The notes: generated by a model from the sequence alone, not told the origin. A stretch of 64,000 nt of DNA from Rhizobium mesosinicum (GCF_019511345.1 NZ_JAEUAK010000004.1:62001-126000), one strand, 5' to 3'. Numbered from the stretch's first letter, positions 1 through 8,110 are shown. Translations and numbers: made by a program.

Positions 1-75
1 TCTGCAACTTTCATTTCTCCTAAAAGGCGCGGCAATGGAAGACCGATGAAAACCAGCCGCCGCAGCCAAACTTAG
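1..75 (+). CDS. possible 3' tail of an upstream gene (partial)
   Basis: Reading from base 1, frame 1 is open until a TAG at 73-75, twelve bases before the next start codon. The 24-residue tail is basic (RRGNGRPMKTSRR). Frame 2 is also open from the window edge, to a TGA at 47-49, and could equally be the end of the upstream gene. No family can be assigned from so short a piece. Confidence 0.3.
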   Translation, partial: SATFISPKRRGNGRPMKTSRRSQT

Positions 76-87
76 GAAGCCTGATAC

Positions 88-1047
88 ATGAAGACCCCGA
101 GTGTTGAAAGCGGGCAATCCTGGTTTCTGCGCAATCGCATGAGCCTGCTGACGGTCGCAATCGTCGCAGCTTACGCGCTTTTCATCGAATGGTTCTGGGG
201 CTGGCCGGTCATATTGGAACAATGGGCCGCTGTCGGCCCGCGTCCGGTCATCGGCGCGCTGATACTCCTGACCAGCACCTATTTCCTGCGTACATGGCGC
301 ATCTACGATTATTTTCCACGGGAGACGGCGGGCCGTTTCGCAACGCTCTTCCGCGTCACCCAGATCCATAACCTCCTGAACATCATGCTGCCCTTCCGCG
401 CCGGCGAGACCAGCTTTCCGGTGCTGATGCGCACGGAATTCGGCATTCCCCTGACGCGCGGCACCTCCGCTCTGCTGGTCATGCGGCTGTTGGACCTGCA
501 TGCGCTATTGGCGGCTGCCGGCCTCGGCTTTGCTGTAGCCGCCTCGAACGCAGCTCTTGCATGGCTTGTCTGGGTCATCTTCCTGTTCCTGCCGGTCTTC
601 GCCTTTGCTGCCCGCAAGCCGCTGCTGCGCTTCGGTGCAAAACTTCTGCCGGGCAAGGCGCAGGTGCTGCTTCATGAAATCGAGAATGGACTGCCTTTCG
701 ATGCCGTCGCCTTCAGCCGCGCCTGGGCGATGACGATCGTCAACTGGCTGGTGAAGGTGCTGGTGCTCGCCTGGGCGCTCGGCCTGATGGGCGTCATGCC
801 GATGGCGGCAAGCTTCGGCGGCGCGTTGGGCGGTGAGCTTTCCTCCGTCCTTCCGGTCCATGCGCCCGGTGGCGTCGGCACCTATCCCGCCGGCATCACC
901 GCCGGTGCGGTCGCCTTCGGCGCATCGAGCGAACGCACGGCGCTGGATGCGCTGGCCCAGGCAAGCGTCAACGCCCACCTGCTCATCATCGTCTCTGCCC
1001 TGACCGGGACCGCCATCTCGCTTCCGCTCGGCCGCCGAAAAGCCTGA
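88..1047 (+). CDS. flippase-like (LPG synthase TM / UPF0104) integral membrane protein
   Basis: This 319-residue protein is mostly hydrophobic, with about seven or eight predicted membrane segments, the first at residues 17-36. It has the small-residue and Gly/Pro-rich blocks of the lysylphosphatidylglycerol-synthase transmembrane family: an LNIMLPFRAGE block near residue 97 and an HAPGGVGTYPAG block near residue 257. Members act as lipid flippases or accompany glycolipid and aminoacyl-lipid synthesis. There is no catalytic aminoacyltransferase domain here, so a stand-alone flippase-like role is likely and the substrate is unknown. An AGGA lies about ten bases before the ATG. The gene probably ends a transcription unit entering from the left. 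Confidence 0.8.
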   Translation: MKTPSVESGQSWFLRNRMSLLTVAIVAAYALFIEWFWGWPVILEQWAAVGPRPVIGALILLTSTYFLRTWRIYDYFPRETAGRFATLFRVTQIHNLLNIMLPFRAGETSFPVLMRTEFGIPLTRGTSALLVMRLLDLHALLAAAGLGFAVAASNAALAWLVWVIFLFLPVFAFAARKPLLRFGAKLLPGKAQVLLHEIENGLPFDAVAFSRAWAMTIVNWLVKVLVLAWALGLMGVMPMAASFGGALGGELSSVLPVHAPGGVGTYPAGITAGAVAFGASSERTALDALAQASVNAHLLIIVSALTGTAISLPLGRRKA

Positions 1048-1136
1048 CGACATCTCCGCAAATTCTGTCATATTAACAACGTGAGATTGCGATAGTTTCT
1101 GTTTTCGCTTGAATTCCATGACGAGGGAGGGGCTTC

Positions 1137-3521
1137 ATGGTGGATCTGCGGACTTTCGGGGAAGTTGAGAATGTCGTCCGCAGCCGCCTGCGACGGATGA
1201 AGCCGGAGATCGAGCGATCGCTGACGCAGATCGCCGAGGGCAACCCGCTCGCAGCCGAGACCCAGACGACGAGGCGCATCGACAGACTCCAGGTCAAGGC
1301 CGGTCTCAGCCGCGAAGAAGCGGGATTGATATCGTCGGCGATCGACATGATCGCCAGGGACAAGGGCGCGCGCGCCGGAAAAATGCCGGGGCCGGAAGCC
1401 ATTCTCGGATCGACGCTCGATTTCGTCGGCGTTTCCTTTCTGGAGCGGGGCCGCCGCGCCGCTGATGCGGTCGGCCGTATCGCCTTCCTCAACGAAGGAC
1501 CGCAGGGAACCGGCTTTCTGGTCGCGCCCAACCTTCTGCTGACCAATCATCATGTGATTGAATCGGCCGCCGCTTCCGGCAAGTTTCAGGTTCAGTTCGA
1601 TTACGAATATGACGTTGCCGGCCGGGCGCGCAATCCGACGTCTTTCCTGTTCGATCCCACGCTTTGTTTCGTGACCGACAGTATCGAGGGATTGGATTTC
1701 ACGCTGATCGGCATCGGCGAACGACGATCAGGCACCCGTCGCCTCGAAGAGTTCGGCTTCATTCCGCTCTCCGATGCCAGCGACAAACATATGCTCGGGG
1801 AGATCGCCAACGTGATCCAGCATCCCGATGGGCGGTTCAAGGAACTGGTGCTGCGCGAGAACCATCTCGTCGCCCGCGACGAGACCCAGCAGGTTCTGCA
1901 TTATGTCGCCGATACCGAACAGGGCTCTTCCGGTTCGCCGGTCTTCAACAATGAATGGGAGCCGATCGCCCTTCATCACTGGGGCGGCCCCTGGCTGGAG
2001 GTGATGGGCACAGACGGCAGGCCGTTGGCGCGCGAGATCAACGAAGGCATTCGCATCAGCGCCATCGTCAGGTATTTGCGCGAAGCAAGGCTCGCCGGCG
2101 CCGGAGCAGAGGCCGTGCGCCGCGCGCTCGCTGCGTGGGACAGCGCGCGGCGCCCGGAAACCAATGCGACAGGTGCGCCGCTGAAGCCGACGGAAGAGAG
2201 GGTTCCGGAGGGACCGCAGGCCGCTGCCATACCAAAGCCGGGAACACCCAATCCACGCCACAATCCGGACGGCTCGGTAACCTGGACCTTTCCGATCGAA
2301 ATCAGCGTGCGTGCGCCGCTGGCCGCTCCGCCTGTCGTGGGGCGGACGGGTGGTGGCCAAGCTCACCTGAAGACTGGTCCTTTGACGGGTGGTGCGGCCG
2401 AAGCCGCCAGCTGGGAGACGGAGGATTTCAGCGATCGCGGTGGCTACGAGCCGGGCTTCGTTCCGGGACATAGCATTCCGCTCCCCGATTTCAGCGGCAC
2501 GGGATGGCGGCCCGCCAAGAATCAGATCCCGCCGGCTGGCGGCGATCCGAACGAGCTGCCCTATCACCATTTCTCTATCGTCATGAATGCCGACCGTCGC
2601 CTCTGCGGCGTCACTGCCGTCAACATCGATGGCGGACGCATCAAGGCGATCAATCGTCAGGACAAGACCGTCATCGACGAGCCTTCGCTGAAGGATCTTG
2701 GCGTCGAATCCATCGGCGCCGATGGCGCGGAGGCAAGTGACGATTTCCGCCCGGACCGTCGCGTCCTGCTCGAGGAACAGATGAACCGCCCGTTCTACGA
2801 GAAGCAGATCGTGAAGGGCTTTCTCGATACGAAATCGCCGGAGCGCACAGCGCGCATCTTCCAGAAAGGACATATCGTCCTGCGCGGCGATCCGGCATGG
2901 GGTTCGGAGACCGAAGCGCTGAGCGCGGAACGTGATACGTTCTTCTATACGAATGCAGCTCCGCAGATTGGCTTCTTCAATCAGGGCAGCGCGCTCGACC
3001 GGCCGGGTTCCAAAGGCAAGCTGCGCTGGCGGGCCGTGGAAACATATGTGCTGCGAAACGCCGTGACCATGAAGCAGCGTGTCAGCGTATTTGCAGGCCC
3101 GGTCTTCGACGAAGCCGATCCGCCGTACCGCTTCGCCAGCAAGGTGCCGCTGCGCTTCTGGAAGATCGCCGTCTGGAGCGATCGCGACAGCTTGCGCGCG
3201 ATCGCTCTGCTTGCCGATCAGAAGCCGGTGCTGCAGATCATGCCGGAGGCAATCTCCGCCGAAGTGCTCGGACCGGAAGCCTATGGCGACGAGGAAGAAC
3301 TGGCGCGCGTTTCCGAGTTTCTGTCGAGCGTCGAGGAAATCGAAGCATTGACGAAGCTCGATTTCGGCGATCAGCTTCGCACAGCCGATATTCGCGCCGG
3401 TCGGGCAGCCACACCGGCGATCACGCTCGACCCTGCCGATCTGGAGCCGCCACGCTCCGGAACATCATCAGGCGCAGGCCCGGCGGGCAGGGCGCGGCCG
3501 CGGCGTAAACGTTCCTCATAA
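1137..3521 (+). CDS. trypsin-like serine protease fused to a DNA/RNA non-specific endonuclease
   Basis: This 794-residue protein has no signal peptide or membrane segment, so a cytoplasmic location is inferred. Residues 1-110 are helical and charged. Residues 112-315 form a trypsin-fold protease with the triad visible as His139 (TNHHV), Asp187 (GLDFTL) and Ser265 (GSSGSP). A Pro/Gly-rich linker (about 340-470) leads to an Endonuclease_NS ββα-metal domain (about 475-705). That domain has His579 in QKGH, where the family usually has DRGH, then Asn606 (TNAAPQ), the metal-ligand Asn615 (FNQG) and Glu635. The C-terminus is Arg-rich. The ATG follows GGAGGGG. Protease-nuclease fusions of this kind occur in bacterial conflict and defence settings, but no partner gene is recognisable nearby. 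The 3' end overlaps the convergent sigma gene by 6 bp. Confidence 0.85.
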   Translation: MVDLRTFGEVENVVRSRLRRMKPEIERSLTQIAEGNPLAAETQTTRRIDRLQVKAGLSREEAGLISSAIDMIARDKGARAGKMPGPEAILGSTLDFVGVSFLERGRRAADAVGRIAFLNEGPQGTGFLVAPNLLLTNHHVIESAAASGKFQVQFDYEYDVAGRARNPTSFLFDPTLCFVTDSIEGLDFTLIGIGERRSGTRRLEEFGFIPLSDASDKHMLGEIANVIQHPDGRFKELVLRENHLVARDETQQVLHYVADTEQGSSGSPVFNNEWEPIALHHWGGPWLEVMGTDGRPLAREINEGIRISAIVRYLREARLAGAGAEAVRRALAAWDSARRPETNATGAPLKPTEERVPEGPQAAAIPKPGTPNPRHNPDGSVTWTFPIEISVRAPLAAPPVVGRTGGGQAHLKTGPLTGGAAEAASWETEDFSDRGGYEPGFVPGHSIPLPDFSGTGWRPAKNQIPPAGGDPNELPYHHFSIVMNADRRLCGVTAVNIDGGRIKAINRQDKTVIDEPSLKDLGVESIGADGAEASDDFRPDRRVLLEEQMNRPFYEKQIVKGFLDTKSPERTARIFQKGHIVLRGDPAWGSETEALSAERDTFFYTNAAPQIGFFNQGSALDRPGSKGKLRWRAVETYVLRNAVTMKQRVSVFAGPVFDEADPPYRFASKVPLRFWKIAVWSDRDSLRAIALLADQKPVLQIMPEAISAEVLGPEAYGDEEELARVSEFLSSVEEIEALTKLDFGDQLRTADIRAGRAATPAITLDPADLEPPRSGTSSGAGPAGRARPRRKRSS

Positions 3522-4751
3522 GGAAGCCGCGAGCTCTTCGATACGCCTGAGCAGAAAGACCCGTTCCGGTTCCTGCCGGCAGAATGTGAGCGCCGTCTTG
3601 TAAGCTTCGATCGCTTCGGCCCGGCGTCCAAGCCGGCGTAGGAAATCCGCCCGCGCCGAGTGGGCGAGATGATAGGTCGAAAGCTGACCCTTGCCGATGA
3701 TGGCGTCGACGAGCGCAAGCCCCTTTTCCGGCCCTTCCGCCATGGCGATTGCGACCGCACGATTGAGCTCGGCGATATCGGACGGATGGGCAGCAATCAG
3801 CAGGTCGTAATAGTAGGCGATCCGCCGCCAGTCCGTTTCCTCGATGCTGTCGGTCTTGGCATGCTCGGCGGCGATGGCCGCCTGCACCGTATAGATGCCG
3901 ATCTCAGGTGTCCGCATGGCGCTCGCGAGCAGCGACAGCCCCTCGGATATCTTGCTGCGGTCCCAGCAAGAGCGATCCTGATCGGCAAGCAGCACCAGCG
4001 CCCCGTCACCGTCCTGCCGGGCAGCGCGGCGCGATTCCTGCAGCAGAAGTAGTGACAGGAGGCCCGCGACATCCGGGTGCGGCAGCAGAGTCGCCAGCAG
4101 CCGCGCCAGCCGGATCGCCTCCGCCGTCAGGTCGGCGCGCACGATCCTCTTACCCGAGGATGCCGAATAGCCTTCGTTGAAAACGAGGTAGATGACATGC
4201 AGTACCCGGTCGAGCCTTTCGGGCAGCTCCGCTCCTACAGGCACTTCATAAGGGATTTTCTCCGTTTTGATCCGGTTCTTGGCACGAACGATGCGTTGAG
4301 CGACGGTCGGCGCCGGCACCAGAAAGGCATGGGCGATCTCTTCCGTCGTCAGTCCGCAGACCTCGCGCAGAGCCATCGCCATCTGAGCATCGGCGGCAAG
4401 GGCCGGATGGCAGCAGATGAAGATCAGCCGCAGCATGTCGTCCTCGATCGGTTCCATGTCGCCGATTTCCGTTTCCGTTCCACCAGGGTAAAGCCCGTCT
4501 TCGATATGCTGCAGCGAGGCGTTGAAGCGCGCCCGCCGCCTGATATGGTCGATCGCCTTGAAGCGGCCGGTCGAAACCAGCCAGGCAACGGGATTGTTGG
4601 GCAGGCCGTCGACCGGCCATGTCCGGGCCGCCGCCGCAAAGGCATCGTGCAGTGCTTCCTCCGCCCGGTCGAAATCGCCAAGCAGGCGGATCAGCGTTGC
4701 GAGCACACGGCGCGAATGCTGTCGATAGAGGTCCTCGATCACCCGTTCCAA
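3516..4751 (-). CDS. ECF sigma factor, ECF42 group (C-terminal TPR-like extension)
   Basis: This 411-residue sigma factor has region 2 at about residues 8-80 (DFDRAEEALHDAF, then a WLVSTGRFKAIDHIRRR recognition segment) and region 4 at about 125-175 (LTTEEIAHAFLVPAPTVAQR). A long C-terminal helical TPR-like domain runs from about 185 to 411, containing YLVFNEGY and LNRAVA blocks. That extension, together with neighbouring DGPF/YCII genes, identifies the ECF42 group, which lacks a classical membrane anti-sigma. It starts 10 bp after the third DGPF gene, so the four genes look like one operon. The C-terminal domain is thought to control activity, and the inducing signal is unknown. No anti-sigma gene is nearby. 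Confidence 0.9.
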   Translation of the reverse strand: MERVIEDLYRQHSRRVLATLIRLLGDFDRAEEALHDAFAAAARTWPVDGLPNNPVAWLVSTGRFKAIDHIRRRARFNASLQHIEDGLYPGGTETEIGDMEPIEDDMLRLIFICCHPALAADAQMAMALREVCGLTTEEIAHAFLVPAPTVAQRIVRAKNRIKTEKIPYEVPVGAELPERLDRVLHVIYLVFNEGYSASSGKRIVRADLTAEAIRLARLLATLLPHPDVAGLLSLLLLQESRRAARQDGDGALVLLADQDRSCWDRSKISEGLSLLASAMRTPEIGIYTVQAAIAAEHAKTDSIEETDWRRIAYYYDLLIAAHPSDIAELNRAVAIAMAEGPEKGLALVDAIIGKGQLSTYHLAHSARADFLRRLGRRAEAIEAYKTALTFCRQEPERVFLLRRIEELAASL

Positions 4752-4761
4752 GTGCCTATCC

Positions 4762-5121
4762 TCACTGCGGCAGGGTGAGCGTTCTCACCGGCCGCAATTC
4801 GATCGACCCGACCCGGACGCTTGGAATGCCCGCGACGACCTTGCGCGCCTCTTCGAGATCAGCCGCCTTGATGATGTAGATGCCGGCCAGATGTTCCTTC
4901 GTCTCGACATAGGGGCCATCGGTCGAAGACAGAATGCCTTGGCGCACTCTCAGCACCGAGGCACTGTCAGGACCCTCCAATGCATCGGAGTGAATCATGA
5001 TGCCCTTGCGCTCAAGCTCCTCGTCATACTGGAAATGCGCCCTCACGAGTTCATCGCCTTCGGCCTGCGTGAGCGTGCCGTCCACATCGGCGGAATTATA
5101 GATGAGGCAGACGAAGCGCAT
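4762..5121 (-). CDS. DGPF/YCII-domain protein (third copy)
   Basis: A 119-residue YCII-related protein. The ATG at 5121 begins MRFVCLIYNS and the family signature appears as STDGPYVETKEHLAG near residue 66. DGPF proteins are small ferredoxin-like alpha/beta barrels that accompany ECF42 sigma factors. Their biochemical activity is not established. An upstream in-frame extension exists, but it would overlap the preceding gene extensively, so the short start is chosen. The gene lies 2 bp after the second DGPF gene and 10 bp before the sigma gene. Confidence 0.88.
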   Translation of the reverse strand: MRFVCLIYNSADVDGTLTQAEGDELVRAHFQYDEELERKGIMIHSDALEGPDSASVLRVRQGILSSTDGPYVETKEHLAGIYIIKAADLEEARKVVAGIPSVRVGSIELRPVRTLTLPQ

Positions 5122-5123
5122 GG

Positions 5124-5483
5124 CTATCTCCCATCCCTTATCGAATAGGCCGGCCGGATTTCGACCGATGCATATTTGAGGATAGGGAAGGTGGAAATGA
5201 TCGACTGTGCTTCCGCCATATCCTCGGCCTCGATCACCACGAAGCCGCCGAGATGCTCCTTGATTTCGGCGAAGGGGCCATCCGTGGCAGTGACGGTGCC
5301 GTTGCGAACGCGGAGCGTCACAGCCTGCTCCGGCTCGTAAAGCGCCAGCGCGCTCAGCATATGGCCGCTGGCGCGCCATTGGTCGTCGCTGACGATGCAT
5401 TCCTGCGTGAGTGTATCCCACTCCTCGCGGGGGACGCGTTTGCTTTTTTCGGTATCGAACCAGATCTGACCCAGAAACTTCAT
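5124..5483 (-). CDS. DGPF/YCII-domain protein (second copy)
   Basis: This 119-residue protein starts MKFLGQIWFD and carries the signature ATDGPFAEIKEHLGGF near residue 66. It is clearly paralogous to its two neighbours in fold and length but well diverged in sequence, so the copies are probably old rather than a recent duplication. The start follows a purine-rich GAGG. A role as an enzyme or a ligand sensor feeding the ECF42 sigma factor is inferred from context only. Confidence 0.88.
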   Translation of the reverse strand: MKFLGQIWFDTEKSKRVPREEWDTLTQECIVSDDQWRASGHMLSALALYEPEQAVTLRVRNGTVTATDGPFAEIKEHLGGFVVIEAEDMAEAQSIISTFPILKYASVEIRPAYSIRDGR

Positions 5484-5495
5484 GATATGACCTCC

Positions 5496-5846
5496 TCAGC
5501 CAAATTCGTGGATAGGGCGAACCTCGATCGCGCCGAGCTTTGCCAGCGGAATGCCGGCGGCAATACGGATAGCGTCATTGAGGTCCTTGGCGTCGATCAG
5601 GATGAAGCCGCCGAGCGCTTCCTTCGTCTCGATGAAGGGGCCGTCGGTGACCGACATCTCGCCGCTGCGCACCCGGACGGTGACCGCCGACTGTGGCGAC
5701 TGCAGCGCCTGGGCGACGATCAAGTGACCGCTCTCGGCAAGATCGCGGTCATAGGCAAGCGAATCCCGGTCGAGCTTGTTCTTCTCTTCCGGAGACATGG
5801 CCGACAGCGCCGTGCCGGCGAACCAGACCTGGCAAAGATATTTCAT
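5496..5846 (-). CDS. DGPF/YCII-domain protein (first copy)
   Basis: This 116-residue protein (MKYLCQVWFAG start) has the signature VTDGPFIETKEALGGF near residue 66 and ends EVRPIHEFG. It is the promoter-proximal gene of the operon of three DGPF genes plus sigma. A GGAGG lies about eight bases before the ATG. Two sequences matching the ECF42 promoter pattern are upstream, so its expression probably depends on the sigma factor encoded at the end of the operon. Confidence 0.9.
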   Translation of the reverse strand: MKYLCQVWFAGTALSAMSPEEKNKLDRDSLAYDRDLAESGHLIVAQALQSPQSAVTVRVRSGEMSVTDGPFIETKEALGGFILIDAKDLNDAIRIAAGIPLAKLGAIEVRPIHEFG

Positions 5847-5881
5847 TGCTTATCCTCCACGCAGTGCTTTCACAGCCCTTG

Positions 5882-5908
5882 GACGAACAGCGTAAGCGCT
5901 TTTCGACA
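5882..5908 (-). promoter_or_regulatory. candidate ECF42 promoter, proximal
   Basis: Read on the minus strand this is TGTCGA, 17 bases, then CGTC. As I recall it, the ECF42 promoter pattern is TGTCGA at -35 and CG[A/T]C at -10. The -10 element lies about 36 bases upstream of the first DGPF start codon, which gives a short leader of about 30 bases. Confidence 0.6.
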
Positions 5909-5940
5909 GGGAAGAAAAATATCTTTTTAGCGGCCTGCGT

Positions 5941-5967
5941 GTCGAAAGATCGAGGCAACACTCGACA
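5941..5967 (-). promoter_or_regulatory. candidate ECF42 promoter, distal
   Basis: On the minus strand this reads TGTCGA, 17 bases, then CGAC, with the same spacing as the proximal copy 59 bp downstream. Two matches with identical 17-base spacing in a 155-bp intergenic region are unlikely to be chance. Only the proximal one has a conventional distance to the start codon. Confidence 0.5.
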
Positions 5968-6001
5968 AGGCTCCGTCTGACAACATCGAGGAGATGGAGC
6001 A

Positions 6002-6169
6002 ATGAGCATGCTTGAATTCGGAATAGCACATCTGATCGTCACACGCGGTGCACGCAAGATGCCGCCGCTCGAGAATGCCGAGGTGATGAAGGTGCTGGTC
6101 AGGACCGTGATCGCGCTCGCCGCGCTTGCCGGCCTTGTCGAGGCGCTGCAGCTCGCCGCAAGCGCCTAG
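6002..6169 (+). CDS. small hypothetical protein with a C-terminal hydrophobic helix
   Basis: This 55-residue open frame starts MSMLEFGIAHLIVTRG and ends in a hydrophobic stretch (VLVRTVIALAALAGLVEAL, about residues 31-49). GAGGAGATGG lies just before the ATG, a good ribosome site. It is divergent from the DGPF operon and convergent with amn. It may be a single-pass membrane peptide. I do not recognise a family. Confidence 0.55.
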   Translation: MSMLEFGIAHLIVTRGARKMPPLENAEVMKVLVRTVIALAALAGLVEALQLAASA

Positions 6170-6170
6170 A

Positions 6171-6198
6171 TAAAAGGCAGCCCGGCTGCCGGGCTGCC
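6171..6198 (-). terminator. rho-independent terminator of amn
   Basis: A perfect 10-bp GC-rich stem (GGCAGCCCGG / CCGGGCTGCC, 3-base loop) is followed on the minus strand by TTTTA. It lies 10 bp past the amn stop and could also stop the small + strand gene ending at 6169. Confidence 0.8.
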
Positions 6199-6207
6199 CT
6201 CGATATC

Positions 6208-7710
6208 TTACTGGAATGCCGTTTCGAAGAAGCTGCGCAGCTTACGCGAATGCAGGGCTTCCGGCGGCATGGCGGCAAGCTTCTGAATTGCTCTTATGCC
6301 GATCTGCAGATGCTGGTTCACCTGCGTGCGGTAGAAGGCGGTCGCCATGCCGGGCAGCTTCAATTCGCCATGCAGCGGCTTGTCGGACACGCAGAGCAGC
6401 GTTCCGTAGGGCACGCGGAAACGGAAGCCGTTGGCGGCGATCGTTGCCGATTCCATATCGAGCGCGATGGCGCGGGCCTGCGACAGGCGCTTCACCGGGC
6501 CTGCCTGATCGCGCAGTTCCCAGTTTCTGTTATCGATCGTACCGACCGTGCCGGTGCGCATGATGCGTTTCAGCTCGAAGCCTTCGTAGCCGGTGATCTC
6601 GGCAACGGCAGCCTCGAGCGCCACCTGCACTTCAGCAAGTGCCGGGATCGGCACCCAGACCGGCAGGTCGTCGTCGAGCACATGGTCTTCGCGCATATAG
6701 GCATGCGCCAGGACATAGTCGCCGAGCCGCTGGCTGTTGCGCAGGCCGGCGCAATGGCCGAGCATCAGCCAGGCATGCGGGCGTAGCACGGCCACGTGGT
6801 CGGTAATCGTCTTGGCATTGGAAGGACCGACGCCGATATTGATCATGGTGATCCCGGCATGGCCCTTCTTCTTGAGATGATAGGCCGGCATCTGCGGCAG
6901 GCGGGCAAGTGTGGCATCCGTTTCCGGAACGCTTGATCCTGCCAGCGTGACGATGTTGCCGGGCTCCACGAAGGCCGTGTAGCCTTCGCCGCCTTCAGCC
7001 ATCAGCTTGCGTGCCCAGGTGCAGAACTCGTCGATGTAGAACTGGTAGTTCGTAAACAGCACGAAGTTCTGGAAGTGCTCGGCACCCGTCGCCGTATAGT
7101 GCGACAGGCGGGCCAGCGAATAGTCGATGCGCTGTGCGGTGAACGGCGCCAGCGGTGAGGGCTCGCCCGGCGGCGGCAGATACTCGCCGTTGGCGATCTC
7201 GTCGTCGGTCGTGTTGAGGTCAGGCGTATCGAAGAGATCGCGCAGCGGAATATCGACGAAAGCCGCCGCAGACGCTTCCACATGGGCGCCTTCGCCGAAG
7301 GCGAAATGCAGCGGGATTGGCGTCGAGGATTCGGACACGACGACAGGCACGTTGTGGCTCTTCATCAGGAGCAGCAGCTGCTCCTTCAGATAATGCTTGA
7401 AGAGCTTCGGCCGCGTCACCGTCGTCGTATAGACGCCCGGTGCCGTAACATGACCATAGGAGAGGCGGGAGTCGACATGACCGAAGCTCGTCGTCTCGAT
7501 GCTGACCTGCGGATAGAGGGCGCGATAGCGGCAGGTGATCGGCGCCCCTTGCGCGAGCTTCGTGAAGCTGTCGATCAGGAAAGAGGTATTGCGCTCGTAG
7601 AGCTCGGTCAAAGCTTCGACGGCTTTTGCCGGATCATTGAAGGCCTGCGGCTCGAAAGGGGGAGGGGACGAAATGTCAAAAACGGACAGAGGATAGATTC
7701 GTTTGCTCAT
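6208..7710 (-). CDS. amn: AMP nucleosidase
   Basis: This 500-residue protein matches proteobacterial AMP nucleosidase along its length. The N-terminal domain includes ITCRYRALYPQVSIETTS and GHVTAPGVYTTTVTRP. The C-terminal phosphorylase-like catalytic domain includes MINIGVGPSNAKTITDHVA, LMLGHCAGLR and ALDMESATIAANGFRFRVPYG. It hydrolyses AMP to adenine and ribose 5-phosphate in purine salvage and adenylate-pool control. The start at 7710 has no Shine-Dalgarno sequence, and a TATAAT box ends only five bases upstream, so the mRNA may be leaderless. Confidence 0.95.
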   Translation of the reverse strand: MSKRIYPLSVFDISSPPPFEPQAFNDPAKAVEALTELYERNTSFLIDSFTKLAQGAPITCRYRALYPQVSIETTSFGHVDSRLSYGHVTAPGVYTTTVTRPKLFKHYLKEQLLLLMKSHNVPVVVSESSTPIPLHFAFGEGAHVEASAAAFVDIPLRDLFDTPDLNTTDDEIANGEYLPPPGEPSPLAPFTAQRIDYSLARLSHYTATGAEHFQNFVLFTNYQFYIDEFCTWARKLMAEGGEGYTAFVEPGNIVTLAGSSVPETDATLARLPQMPAYHLKKKGHAGITMINIGVGPSNAKTITDHVAVLRPHAWLMLGHCAGLRNSQRLGDYVLAHAYMREDHVLDDDLPVWVPIPALAEVQVALEAAVAEITGYEGFELKRIMRTGTVGTIDNRNWELRDQAGPVKRLSQARAIALDMESATIAANGFRFRVPYGTLLCVSDKPLHGELKLPGMATAFYRTQVNQHLQIGIRAIQKLAAMPPEALHSRKLRSFFETAFQ

Positions 7711-7715
7711 GAGGC

Positions 7716-7743
7716 ATTATAGAGAGTCGTTTTTAACAAGCAA
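7716..7743 (-). promoter_or_regulatory. sigma-70-type promoter of amn
   Basis: The minus strand reads TTGCTT, 16 bases, TATAAT. The -10 ends five bases before the amn ATG, which predicts transcription starting at or next to the A of the start codon. Confidence 0.5.
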
Positions 7744-7792
7744 ACGACGCGCGGAGGCTGAGACCCGGATTTTTCAGATATGCTTCCAGGTC

Positions 7793-7999
7793 TCAGCGGA
7801 TGGTGGTGCAGTAACCGCCGCTGCTTGCGAGGCACGTATAGTTCGCGCCGAAATGCGACTGCTGTGCGCCGCCGCCGCCGGTACGCACGACGACTGCCGA
7901 AAACGAAATCGCGAAGATCGCCGCAAACAGCGTTATGATTGTAAACCGTCTCGCCAGAATGAACACGTCCACGTCCTTACCCCGATATACGCCCTTCAT
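7793..7999 (-). CDS. small hypothetical membrane protein
   Basis: From the ATG at 7999 this is a 68-residue protein with a basic N-terminus (KGVYRGKDVDVFILARR), one membrane helix (about residues 19-38) and a short Gly-rich tail with two Cys (YTCLASSGGYC). A longer in-frame start at 8050 would add 17 residues but has no better ribosome site. The probable topology is N-in with a small periplasmic tail. No family is recognised. Confidence 0.5.
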   Translation of the reverse strand: MKGVYRGKDVDVFILARRFTIITLFAAIFAISFSAVVVRTGGGGAQQSHFGANYTCLASSGGYCTTIR

Positions 8000-8110
8000 G
8001 GTGCTGTTTTGCCATGGTGCGGCTGAACGGGTGCTGAGATGGCGGTTCATTTTGCGTTCAGTTTCTGAGGCCGGCTAAGGTTCTCAGAACCTGCCTGCGC
8101 GAGGCGGGTC

